This document shows, one piece after another, positions 1 through 7,450 of a stretch of 64,000 bases of DNA. The stretch is from 21-14-0-10-47-8 sp966211795 (lineage in GTDB: Bacteria > Bdellovibrionota > Bdellovibrionia > Bdellovibrionales > Bdellovibrionaceae). Under the pieces are notes generated by a model. It saw only the letters and a list, made by a program, of their open reading frames with translations. It made no database searches and was not told where the DNA came from. The stretch is taken from NCBI GenBank assembly GCA_966211795.1, contig CBIHNW010000014.1, positions 62,001-126,000 of the forward strand, in the 5' to 3' direction. Both the position numbers and the translations under genes were made by a program. Every line of letters starts with the position of its first letter. The first letter of the stretch is position 1.

Positions 1-632
1 TTGGTGACGGCGAGATTCAAGCGAATCGCATCGTCTTCACGACCACCCACATCGGCCGAGTCAATCATCATCATGGCATCGTCATTGAAAATGGTGCCGC
101 CACCGCGAGCATTCGGTCCCAACAAGTGAATCACCGTGGTGAACTCTAAGACCGGCATGGCTTGGCAATGATTGCGCACCCGAAGCTTCAAAGGCTGAGA
201 GACCAGAAAATTCGCCGTGCCTGCCGGCAACTGCGTCTGCAACTGGTTCGTGCCGATGGTAAAGTCACTCATGCTCGGAATTTTTCCCGTGGTGATGATG
301 AAAGCACGGTTGCCGTTGATGATGTTGGCAAAGCCGCGGTAATCAATTTTGGAAACATCCAAGTTGTAGCCAGGCGCCAAATCCAGTGGAATTTGAAATC
401 GGCAGTAACGTCGCAGTTGCGGCATCAGGTAACGGCCCGGTTGAATTTCCAGCATAAATTGATCGAACAAAAGTGAAATGGCCGTGCCGTCCGGCGAAAC
501 AACGGCGGAAACAGAGCCAGAAGGACACCCGTCGCCATCAATGATGGGTTGGCCGATCTTAAATGGCAGCTGTGCCTGTGCGGAAATCGAAAATACGAGA
601 GCTAATAGCAAAGTTGTCAGAAGTGGTTTCAT
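1..632 (-). CDS. Secreted DUF4360-like protein, 3' end outside window
   Basis: Reading down from ATG at 632 there are 210 codons with no stop before the window edge, so the C-terminus is missing. The N-terminus is a clear signal peptide (MKPLLTTLLLALVFSISAQA, then QLPF). The mature start has the pattern GDGCPSGSVSAVVSPDG followed by LLFDQF, and later DYRGF. The same pattern occurs in the protein at 11847-12446, so the two are paralogues of the DUF4360 type, small exported proteins with paired cysteines and no known activity. Visible cysteines are in GCPSG, RYCRF and NHCQA. A purine-rich GGGGGACAAA lies just before the start codon. The family assignment comes from pattern recognition and the function is unknown. 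Confidence 0.75.
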   Translation of the reverse strand, partial: MKPLLTTLLLALVFSISAQAQLPFKIGQPIIDGDGCPSGSVSAVVSPDGTAISLLFDQFMLEIQPGRYLMPQLRRYCRFQIPLDLAPGYNLDVSKIDYRGFANIINGNRAFIITTGKIPSMSDFTIGTNQLQTQLPAGTANFLVSQPLKLRVRNHCQAMPVLEFTTVIHLLGPNARGGGTIFNDDAMMMIDSADVGGREDDAIRLNLAVT

Positions 633-854
633 TTTGTCCCCCAAAGGATCGGTTTTGGTTCCCTGAGACCTTGCATTCCAAGAACGGTGCCAAACGCGTG
701 CGATCCGTCCCAGTTTCGTTTGCGACGATCGAAAACTCAATTTTTCTTGGCATTTTCAATAAAATAAAATCAAACGTTTCCCCGCGAATTTGCCACTTCG
801 CAAAGACGAAGAAAGATTCTTTCATTTAAATAATCTTTCGTTTAATTTCACGGC

Positions 855-2102
855 ATGAAAACTTCAAGCCGTGACCTCGTTGCCGTGATCCATGCGCTCG
901 CCCAAGTTCGCACCCTGGATGAGATCATGAAAATCGTTCGTCGTGCTGCTCGCGATCTCAGCGGCGCGGATGGTGCCACCTTTGTTCTTCGCGACAATGG
1001 TTTTTGTTACTATGCTGACGAAGATGCGATTGGCCCGCTGTGGAAGGGAAAGCGCTTTCCCCTCACCTCTTGCATCAGTGGTTGGTCGATGCTGAACAAG
1101 CAACCCGTCGCGATCCCAGATATTTATCAAGACTCGCGCATTCCGATCGATGCCTACCGTCCCACCTTTGTAAAAAGCTTAGTGATGGTTCCCATTCATC
1201 AAAGTGCACCGGTCGGCGCGATTGGCACTTATTGGGCTGACGAGCACCAAGCCGAACCCGAACAAATATCGCTGCTGCAGGCATTAGCCGACACGACGGC
1301 GGTCGCCATCGAGAACGTCAATCTTTTCAATTCCCTGAATCAGCAAATTGCGGATTTGGCCGAAGCCAATCAAGCCAAGGATCGTTTCTTGATGATGGTT
1401 TCGCACGAGCTGCGAACTCCGCTCAACGCCATCGAAGGGTGGGCCGAGCTTCTTTGCGGGCACAGTTTATCAGCGCAAGAAACCGAGCAGGGGCTGAAGA
1501 CCATCCTTCGCAATGCCAAGTCGCAAAAAAGAATCGTCGAAGACTTGATGGACACTTCGACGATCATTTTAAATCGCATCACCTTCGAGAAAAAACCGAT
1601 CGATGTGATTTCAATTTTGGAAAATGCGGTGAACACGGTTCGCTTTAATTCGGCACCAAAGCATTTGCACATTGAATGGGACAACCAATTTGAAAATGCG
1701 TGGATCGTTGGCGATCCCGAGCGCCTGAATCAGGCTTTCACCAACATTCTGGCCAATGCTGCCAAGTTCACCCCCGAGAATGGCAAGATCACGATTCGCG
1801 CCGAACCCGAAGGACCGGCGATTCGCATTTCGATCACCGACAATGGCGAAGGCATCCCGCCAGAATTTCTGCCATTTGTTTTTGATCGCTTTCGCCAAGC
1901 GGATGGATCACTGACCCGCAAACACGGTGGTTTGGGTCTGGGGCTCGCCATCGTTCAACATATTGTCCAGGCTTTCAATGGCGAGATCGAAGCAAAATCG
2001 CCAGGCCCGGGTCAAGGTTCGACATTCACCCTGCGCTTTCCGCTTTATCATCACCCGCTCATCTCCGGCGGTTTAGCCGTGGATTGGGCGCAGGCGCAGT
2101 AA
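855..2102 (+). CDS. GAF-domain sensor histidine kinase
   Basis: A 415-residue cytoplasmic histidine kinase with no membrane segment. Residues about 10-160 form a GAF sensor domain. A HisKA dimerisation domain follows, with the H-box FLMMVSHELRTPLNAI, whose phospho-accepting His is residue 184. The C-terminal HATPase_c domain has the N-box (NILANAAKFTPENG), G1 (DNGEGIPPEF), F-box (FVFDRFRQAD) and G2 (GGLGLGLAI). No receiver domain or partner response regulator lies next to it, so it is an orphan kinase and its partner cannot be read from context. The GAF ligand is unknown. It is transcribed divergently from the DUF4360-like gene across about 220 bp, and a bidirectional terminator follows it. 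Confidence 0.95.
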   Translation: MKTSSRDLVAVIHALAQVRTLDEIMKIVRRAARDLSGADGATFVLRDNGFCYYADEDAIGPLWKGKRFPLTSCISGWSMLNKQPVAIPDIYQDSRIPIDAYRPTFVKSLVMVPIHQSAPVGAIGTYWADEHQAEPEQISLLQALADTTAVAIENVNLFNSLNQQIADLAEANQAKDRFLMMVSHELRTPLNAIEGWAELLCGHSLSAQETEQGLKTILRNAKSQKRIVEDLMDTSTIILNRITFEKKPIDVISILENAVNTVRFNSAPKHLHIEWDNQFENAWIVGDPERLNQAFTNILANAAKFTPENGKITIRAEPEGPAIRISITDNGEGIPPEFLPFVFDRFRQADGSLTRKHGGLGLGLAIVQHIVQAFNGEIEAKSPGPGQGSTFTLRFPLYHHPLISGGLAVDWAQAQ

Positions 2103-2125
2103 GATCCTTGGCGCTGCAAAAACAA

Positions 2126-2152
2126 AAAGACCAGCTGGAAAAGCTGGTCTTT
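2126..2152. terminator. Bidirectional hairpin terminator
   Basis: Inverted repeat AAAGACCAGCT / AGCTGGTCTTT (11 bp, loop GGAAA) lies between the convergent kinase gene and the repeat lipoprotein gene. The A and T ends give a short U-tract in both directions. Confidence 0.8.
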
Positions 2153-2180
2153 GCAAACAACACAAACTGAAAAAGAATTC

Positions 2181-2783
2181 TTATTGGCAAGTCACCGAGT
2201 GATTGGTGTTGATTTCATACAAAGTGTAACCGCGGCAGTTCGCACCGTTGCACCAAACCATTTGTGACCAGTAGCCTGATTGGTAGAGGTAAGAACCAAA
2301 ACACTGTTGCCCAACCAATCCGTTATTCACCATTGAACAGTAAGATGTGTTCGGCATCATCTGACCGTTGCTGCTGTAGCAGACGCCGTTGTTCAAATAA
2401 TAACCGTTATTTGCGGTCGTGCAGTAAGACGTGTTCGGCATCATCTGACCGGTGCTGCTGTAACAGACGCCGTTGTTCAGATAATAACCGTTATTTGCGG
2501 TCGTACAGTAAGACGTGTTCGGCATGATTTGACCCGTGCTGCTGTAGCAAGCGCCGTTATTCATGTAATAACCGTTATTCGCCGTCGTACAGTAGGTCGT
2601 GTTCGGCATCATCTGTCCGGTATTGCTGTAACAGACACCGTTATTCATGTAATAACTTTGCGGGGTCTGCGCGATGTTGCTGTCGTCTGTTTTTTTGTTA
2701 CAGGCGACCAGTGCCACCACCGTCACGGCAATGTAGCAAGAGGACTTAATGAGAGATTTGAGATTCCAGCTTTGTGTTTTCAT
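2181..2783 (-). CDS. Lipoprotein with four 28-residue Cys/Asn/Tyr repeats
   Basis: A 200-residue protein when started at ATG 2783. That start gives a proper lipoprotein signal peptide (MKTQSWNLKSLIKSSCYIAV, then TVVALVAC with acylated Cys28); an in-frame GTG at 2822 would add 13 residues before it. Residues 44-155 are four near-identical 28-residue units of the form YYxNNGxCYSxTGQxMPN followed by TxYCTTANNG. Each unit has two cysteines, which suggests a small disulphide-closed fold repeated in tandem. A non-repeat Cys-rich tail (GQQCFGSYLYQ, CNGANC) follows. The design fits a surface or periplasmic adhesin-like lipoprotein, but no family is recognised and function is unknown. Confidence 0.8.
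   Translation of the reverse strand: MKTQSWNLKSLIKSSCYIAVTVVALVACNKKTDDSNIAQTPQSYYMNNGVCYSNTGQMMPNTTYCTTANNGYYMNNGACYSSTGQIMPNTSYCTTANNGYYLNNGVCYSSTGQMMPNTSYCTTANNGYYLNNGVCYSSNGQMMPNTSYCSMVNNGLVGQQCFGSYLYQSGYWSQMVWCNGANCRGYTLYEINTNHSVTCQ
2319..2654 (-). repeat. Four 84-bp coding tandem repeats
   Basis: Four in-frame 84-bp units inside the lipoprotein gene encode its 28-residue repeats. DNA identity between units is high, so copy number may vary between strains. Confidence 0.85.
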
Positions 2784-3306
2784 ATACCAATGCCAAGAGC
2801 AACGCGCGCGCCAGGAAACCACCCCTTCAGTTCATATCCTAAGTTATTGTATATACTTGTCTATTTTGACTCAACCGAAGCGCTGAATATCGACCTCACT
2901 GTCGAATCCATCCTCACAGTAACAAAAATTGTCGTGCACTTCTTTCATTTCGGCCCGAAGACTTATCGACTTGGTTGAGTTCTATTCGCTTTCTTTGGGA
3001 CCTCTCCGTGAGGGCCTACACCCAATGCAAGACGGCGACAAAGCCGGTGTCACAAAGACCTCGATTTCAAGAGGACTTCACGCCAAAGCATAGGATGTGC
3101 CGAGCCCAAGTGGTCGCTGTATGCACCTTGTCCACAAATCTTTTTTAAAATCTTTAATGTTTATCAAATGCGAAGAGAAATTCAGAAGCTAGCGACAAGA
3201 ACAAAGATCAAGGCGGAAAAATCAGAAATTCCAGCCCTTGACGAAGTTTTTTTTTATTGGTTTCTAGCGCGCGAACCTGAATCCAACAACCACCCAAGGA
3301 GACAAG
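2784..3306. other. Intergenic stretch, no gene recognised
   Basis: About 520 bp between the divergent lipoprotein genes. The first 200 bp are AT-rich and probably hold both promoters. Around 3000-3060 there is a more GC-rich segment with a small hairpin (CGGC GACAAA GCCG). I compared it with c-di-GMP and purine riboswitches and it fits neither. Short open frames here lack coding character. Confidence 0.5.
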
Positions 3307-4176
3307 ATGACAAAATTAACGAGCGCAGTTTTGCTGCTGTCGGCGTTTTGCCTGACGACGGCCTGCAAGTACTCGGATGAGAATCCGCAGAACACCGTCG
3401 GCAGCGCCGCCAAAGCATTGCAAGCGCAAGACAATCAGAAATTTCTCAGCCTGCTGACCGGAGCGGCGAAAGCGCAGTACCAAAACCCTGCCGCCATCCA
3501 AGATCTGCAGCAGTACATCAGCCAGTTTGGAAAGCTTTCGGTTGGATCCGAAAAGCTGATCAACGAAACTGTTGTTTCAACGGATAAAACATATCGAACC
3601 TACGCTCTCGAGGTGGTGAAACGCGATCAACACGTTTTGAATGTCGAAGTGAAATGCCAGCTGAACTATGGTTCATCAACGGCTTCATACGACGGCTTGC
3701 TTCGCCAGCGCCTGGTGCGCGATCGCGAAGAGCGTCCCCATCACCCAGTTCCGGATGTTGACAACTCGTCAAACTCTGGCGGTGGCGGAGGAGGCGGCGG
3801 CTTCGAGGATCGTCCCGAACGTCCACATCACCCGGTACCAGATCCGGTGTATGAGCCGTCTCAACCATCCATTCCAGATCGCCCGCATCACCCGGTACCA
3901 GATCCAGTTTATGAACCGTCTCAACCATCGATTCCGGATCGTCCGCACCATCCCGTACCGGATCCCGTTTATGAACCATCTCCACGACCGGATCGTCCTG
4001 ACGATGGCTACAACCATGACTATGATCACAATCATCCCGGCTATCCTGGCTACCCAAATGATCCATACAACGACGGGCATGATGGACATGATTATCCGCC
4101 ATCACATCCAACGCCGCCAGCTCAGCCAAATCTTTCTTGGCACCAGGCTTGCCGAATCACTTCGATTCAAAAGTAA
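3307..4176 (+). CDS. Lipoprotein with Pro/His-rich repeats
   Basis: A 289-residue lipoprotein. The signal peptide ends in the lipobox LTTAC (Cys20). Residues about 30-125 form a folded N-terminal domain resembling a small exported helical/beta domain (NTVGSAAKALQAQD..., one Cys at 117). From residue 140 the protein is low complexity: a nine-Gly run at 158-166, then 20-residue units DRPHHPVPDPVYEPSQPSIP at about 171-225, then an Asp/His/Tyr/Pro-rich tail (YNHDYDHNHPGYPGYPNDP). The His and Asp content suggests metal binding or an extended wall-spanning arm, but this is inference. The start is supported by CCAAGGAGACAAG upstream. No specific function is recognised. Confidence 0.8.
   Translation: MTKLTSAVLLLSAFCLTTACKYSDENPQNTVGSAAKALQAQDNQKFLSLLTGAAKAQYQNPAAIQDLQQYISQFGKLSVGSEKLINETVVSTDKTYRTYALEVVKRDQHVLNVEVKCQLNYGSSTASYDGLLRQRLVRDREERPHHPVPDVDNSSNSGGGGGGGGFEDRPERPHHPVPDPVYEPSQPSIPDRPHHPVPDPVYEPSQPSIPDRPHHPVPDPVYEPSPRPDRPDDGYNHDYDHNHPGYPGYPNDPYNDGHDGHDYPPSHPTPPAQPNLSWHQACRITSIQK
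3817..3981 (+). repeat. 60-bp coding tandem repeats (Pro/His arm)
   Basis: Two complete 60-bp units and a third of 45 bp encode the RPHHPVPDPVYEPSQPSIPD arm of the lipoprotein at 3307-4176. A divergent partial copy (RPHHPVPD) occurs earlier, at about residues 143-150. Confidence 0.85.
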
Positions 4177-4200
4177 TCGGAACTTAAGTTAGAAAATAAA

Positions 4201-4234
4201 AAAGCCCCGCTGATTTTCAGTGGGGCTTTTTTTT
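4201..4234. terminator. Intrinsic terminator
   Basis: AAAGCCCCGCTGA and TCAGTGGGGCTTT form a GC-rich stem with one G-T pair, followed by a run of eight T. It lies just after the lipoprotein gene and also faces the convergent M64 protease gene, where the A-run gives a U-tract. Confidence 0.9.
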
Positions 4235-4259
4235 AAATTCGGATCAGCCGTCTCGATTG

Positions 4260-5885
4260 TTACGGAACCGTAACCGTCGCTTGATCGGACAATCGCGGTG
4301 AGGTTTTGCGAATCTCTGGCGAAGCATAGGACACCCGAACGGTGTAAGTGCCCGCGGCCAAGTCCTTTCGGTCCACCACCGTTTTATTTTTCAATGCGGC
4401 CAATTCAGACTCGGTGCCATTTGATTTTTGAAACCAGCTGACATTCAAGCCTTGCAGCTTCAAGGTCTGAACTTCCACTTGTTGCGCCGACACTTGCACT
4501 TGATCGATCAAACGCGTGCGATTCAAGAACTGCAGCCACATATTCTCTTCGTCAATCGCGCAGAAAAACTCGTACAACATATCGCGCATGATGCACTGTT
4601 GATGAGTGGGTCGATAAGACAAAGTCCCATTTTCATCATAAGTCATAAAGGCCCCGACACCACCCGAGAAATCATAATCGGCTTCGTAGGCATAGAGGTC
4701 AGCGAAAGCCAGAACATTGTCTCCGTCATGAACCTTCTCCGCAATCTCCAGTGTGTGAGAGCCCGGCGATAAATCCTGCACCAATTTCGTGGTGAAGAAA
4801 CTGCGGTCATTGGTGCCGTGACCTTGGATCACCAGGGGCTGACCATCCAGCAATATCTCGACATCTTCCAGAGTTTCCCAACCGACCGAGCTCAGCTGAA
4901 CTTCGAACCAAAATGGACCTTTGTTGTTAGGCGCCGGAAAGTTGAATTTCTGCACGACCGGACCCTTGGAAAGATTTTGCCAAACATAGGCTCCCCCTAA
5001 AAGGCGCATGTCATTGACGACTTTAGCTTGCGGACTTTTCATCCACTGCGTCCAAGACACATTGGGTGTGCGTGAGTTGTTGACTCCAGTATAAACCGTG
5101 CCCCCATCGTACTCTTCGCCGACATTTCCAAAATTATGTCCCAGCTCGTGTCGAAGCACGATCTTCCCGCTAGCCACTGACCGGGTCGTGATGGCGTAGC
5201 GCCCGCCCAAGCCGCCGTAAAAATCATCGTTCGCGATCACGATCGGGTAATCAGTTTTCGGTGCCAAGGCGACCGCGCGATCGATGGCCGACGTATTGCC
5301 TGGCATGATGGCCCGTTTGCTTCCTGCCGGTGATCGATACAATCCAAAGGCCGTGTCTTTTTGCTTGAGATCGGAAATCCCGCTTTCAGTAGACGGCACA
5401 AACACCGCGTAGACATTGAAAAGGGGGGTGTAACTTTGGAAAGTTTTTCCATGAAACAGATCATCCACCAGTCTCGCGATATCGGCGAAAAACTTTTCTT
5501 TCTCGGCCGCCGTGTAACCATCGCCCACAAAGGTCAGGCAGATTCTGTTCTGCGCAGGCCCCTGCTCGACGATGGTGCGCACTTCGGTGGATCCTGAAAA
5601 AGATTCCTGCATCGGCGTGATGGCCAAGTGGGCATAGGCTTCAGGAAGTTCCGCCGCCGGCCACTCAATCTCCTCGTAAACCTCTTCGGATGGAGCCCCT
5701 TGCTCGGATAGGAACTGCGGCCCCGACTTTAAAATGCGTGGCACTAGAGACGGACTGGGCGCGATCTGGGTCACTCCCACTGGCGTGATCTCTTCGCCTT
5801 TTCGCACGCGTTTCAAAATCCAAGAAGCCTGGGCGTTTGAAAGCACCAGCATTGCTAAAACAGAACCAAGAATGATTGATTTCAT
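4260..5885 (-). CDS. Secreted M64-family metallopeptidase
   Basis: A 541-residue exported zinc peptidase of the IgA-peptidase M64 type. Signal peptide MKSIILGSVLAMLVLSNAQA. The zinc motif is HELGHNFGNVGEEYD, an HExxH at about residues 246-250 followed by the G-x-x-x-E-E-Y-D segment typical of the family. The preceding FVGDGYTAAEKEKFFAD and DLFHGKTFQSYTPLFNVYAV match the conserved N-terminal part of M64 catalytic domains. The C-terminal 250 residues look like a beta-rich domain (LSPGSHTLEI) and may bind substrate. Expected to degrade prey or host proteins after export. The exact substrate is unknown. Confidence 0.9.
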   Translation of the reverse strand: MKSIILGSVLAMLVLSNAQASWILKRVRKGEEITPVGVTQIAPSPSLVPRILKSGPQFLSEQGAPSEEVYEEIEWPAAELPEAYAHLAITPMQESFSGSTEVRTIVEQGPAQNRICLTFVGDGYTAAEKEKFFADIARLVDDLFHGKTFQSYTPLFNVYAVFVPSTESGISDLKQKDTAFGLYRSPAGSKRAIMPGNTSAIDRAVALAPKTDYPIVIANDDFYGGLGGRYAITTRSVASGKIVLRHELGHNFGNVGEEYDGGTVYTGVNNSRTPNVSWTQWMKSPQAKVVNDMRLLGGAYVWQNLSKGPVVQKFNFPAPNNKGPFWFEVQLSSVGWETLEDVEILLDGQPLVIQGHGTNDRSFFTTKLVQDLSPGSHTLEIAEKVHDGDNVLAFADLYAYEADYDFSGGVGAFMTYDENGTLSYRPTHQQCIMRDMLYEFFCAIDEENMWLQFLNRTRLIDQVQVSAQQVEVQTLKLQGLNVSWFQKSNGTESELAALKNKTVVDRKDLAAGTYTVRVSYASPEIRKTSPRLSDQATVTVP

Positions 5886-6030
5886 GATGTCCCCCCAAGC
5901 CTGTCAGCAGACCTCAGGGTTTTTCGGGGGTCAAGTTGCGGGCCCGGCGATCAAGGTGTGTCGCTGCGGCAAAGAATGCAGTGAGCCGCAGTCCATCTTA
6001 AAAAAATGTTAATATCTGCTTGCATCTTTG

Positions 6031-6060
6031 AGAACCCTCGGGGTACTCGATAAGGGTTCT
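6031..6060 (+). other. Leader hairpin upstream of the riboswitch
   Basis: AGAACCCT (6031-6038) and AGGGTTCT (6053-6060) form an 8-bp stem six bases before the riboswitch P1 helix. It may be part of the same leader RNA or the end of an upstream structure. Its role is unknown. Confidence 0.5.
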
Positions 6061-6065
6061 GTTCG

Positions 6066-6130
6066 TCGAATATAAGCTGGAAATAGGGTCCAGCGTTTCT
6101 ACCGGGCGCCGTAAATGCCTGACTATTTGG
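6066..6130 (+). promoter_or_regulatory. Purine riboswitch aptamer, guanine type
   Basis: All elements of the purine aptamer are present. P1 is 6066-6072 with 6124-6130. P2 is GCTGGA (6076-6081) with TCCAGC (6089-6094). L2 is AATAGGG. J2/3 is GTTTCTAC (6095-6102), with the conserved U at the position of U51. P3 is CGGGCG (6103-6108) with TGCCTG (6116-6121), closed by the L3 sequence CCGTAAA. J3/1 is A122-C123; the C at the position of C74 pairs with guanine in known aptamers, while adenine types have U. The 3' strand of P1 runs into GGGGGA (6129-6134), the ribosome-binding site of the nuclease gene that starts at 6140. Ligand binding should therefore hide the site and repress translation. The mechanism is inference; the aptamer match is direct. 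Confidence 0.93.
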
Positions 6131-6139
6131 GGGATTCTC

Positions 6140-6628
6140 ATGAAGTTAACCGTACTGTTCACGGTGCTCTTTTCCACACTCGTCGCTTATGCCGACGCTG
6201 ACTGCAACACTGCCTATCCAACGGGACCAAATGCGACGATGACTCCAGGGGATGTCTGTCATCAAGCTGATTCCTATCGATACGATGAGCGCATTGCTTA
6301 TTGCTCTCGCAGCGTTTCGACTCAGACCAAGCAAAGCATCATTCGCCAATACGATGCCCAGTTGGGTTATAAAATCGAGTCCATGCCACGGGGAAAGTTC
6401 AAGATCGATCATTACATTCCACTTTGCATGGGTGGCAGCAATGAACGCATCAATCTGTGGCCACAGCACGAAAGCGTTTATAAAATCACCGATCCATTGG
6501 AACAAAAACTTTGCGAAAAAATGTCTCAGGGAAAAATCCTGCAGGCCGAAGCGATTGATCTGATTCGCCAAGCGAAGAATCATCTCGACCAAGCTCCCGG
6601 CATTCTTCAACGAGTGACCGCTCTTTAA
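6140..6628 (+). CDS. Secreted HNH-type nuclease
   Basis: A 162-residue exported nuclease. Signal peptide MKLTVLFTVLFSTLVAYADA. The catalytic core is KIDHYIPLCMGGSNERINLWP followed by QHES; Asp90-His91, Asn105 and His110 fit the beta-beta-alpha metal motif of HNH enzymes. Upstream, TPGDVCHQADSYRYDERIAY and four cysteines (22, 40, 55, 96) suggest a disulphide-stabilised secreted fold. It is a single gene directly behind a guanine-type riboswitch, with GGGGGA five bases before the ATG. A likely role is cutting prey or environmental nucleic acid for nucleotide salvage, with synthesis lowered when free purine is plentiful. Substrate (DNA or RNA) and target compartment are inferred. Confidence 0.88.
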   Translation: MKLTVLFTVLFSTLVAYADADCNTAYPTGPNATMTPGDVCHQADSYRYDERIAYCSRSVSTQTKQSIIRQYDAQLGYKIESMPRGKFKIDHYIPLCMGGSNERINLWPQHESVYKITDPLEQKLCEKMSQGKILQAEAIDLIRQAKNHLDQAPGILQRVTAL

Positions 6629-6657
6629 TCCAAGCGCGCCTGTTATCAAATGCAAAA

Positions 6658-6684
6658 AAGAAGCGTTCGAGTCGATCGCTTCTT
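6658..6684. terminator. Hairpin terminator between convergent genes
   Basis: AAGAAGCG (6658-6665) and CGCTTCTT (6677-6684) flank an 11-base loop, preceded by A-runs that give a U-tract on the minus strand. It serves the minus-strand HEAT-repeat gene, and the nuclease gene on the other side. Confidence 0.7.
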
Positions 6685-6712
6685 GGACCACTCATCCCAT
6701 TTCTTTTTCAGA

Positions 6713-7447
6713 TTATAAAGTGCCAGAGGGCCGAGCTTTGGCCCATTTGATCCAGAGGTCGCGTTTCTCGCTGACCGCCATGCCAGTTTTGCCAAGCGTG
6801 GACTGCGTGAGCTTTTCCAATGCGGCAACGGCCGTTGCTTGAATTTTCGGATCAGATTCTTTCAAGGATTTAACGAACAGCGCGGTCTCGTGAGCTTCTG
6901 GTTTGTTGGCCAGATAGCCCAGCATTTGTCCGCGAATCCAAAGGCTTTGTTTGCGGCGAAAATTAATTGGCGCGCTCATTTGTTCCCAGAAAAGATCTCG
7001 CGTCTGATTGCTCAGTTGCGGACCCAGCACTTGCACGGCAGCGGAACGAACCACCAAAGCCTTATCCTTCAAAAGAGTTTTCGCGGCCGATTGGGCTCGC
7101 TGGGGATGATACTTGTCCAGGGATAACAAAGCGGCGTTTCTCATGAACCATTCCGGCGAATTCAATGCCGCTTCCAGCTCGGGCAAGACCTGCTCGGGCT
7201 TCAGCGATGAGGCCAAGGTCAGCGCTCGCCAACGGGTTTGCATGCTTTGATCGGCGGCGCGCGAGATGCGGATCAGCTCTGGATAAAGAGTGTCGGCTTT
7301 TCCCTGCGCCACTTGCTGCAAATTGTTTTCAGGCAGCGACAAGACATCGTAGGCTTCCTGCAAAGACTGGGTCGCTTTCGGCGGCAGCGCCGCTTGGGCC
7401 GAAAGGCCCGCCCAAAAAACGGCCGTCACAACAGCTGTTTTCACCAT
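6713..7447 (-). CDS. Exported HEAT-repeat protein
   Basis: A 244-residue protein with a signal peptide (MVKTAVVTAVFWAGLSAQA). It is made of helical repeats of the HEAT/PBS-lyase-like type: PEWFMRNAALLSLDKYHP, KALVVRSAAVQVLGPQL and DPKIQATAVAALEKLTQ each show the R/A-A-x-x-L pattern. Such solenoids bind proteins, so this is probably a periplasmic scaffold. It starts 3 bp after the stop of the membrane protein gene upstream (8491-7451), with GGGGAGTCC as ribosome site, so the two are co-transcribed and probably act together. No specific function is recognised. Confidence 0.8.
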   Translation of the reverse strand: MVKTAVVTAVFWAGLSAQAALPPKATQSLQEAYDVLSLPENNLQQVAQGKADTLYPELIRISRAADQSMQTRWRALTLASSLKPEQVLPELEAALNSPEWFMRNAALLSLDKYHPQRAQSAAKTLLKDKALVVRSAAVQVLGPQLSNQTRDLFWEQMSAPINFRRKQSLWIRGQMLGYLANKPEAHETALFVKSLKESDPKIQATAVAALEKLTQSTLGKTGMAVSEKRDLWIKWAKARPSGTL

Positions 7448-7450
7448 CTT

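Noticed and set aside
2319..2654. Regular repeats that could suggest a CRISPR array
   Set aside because: The 84-bp units are in-frame coding repeats without spacers; no cas gene is present.
2999..3070. Possible c-di-GMP riboswitch (GCGACAAAGCC-like segment)
   Set aside because: The conserved core (GGCAAACC and the tetraloop receptor arrangement) is missing and the helices do not line up.
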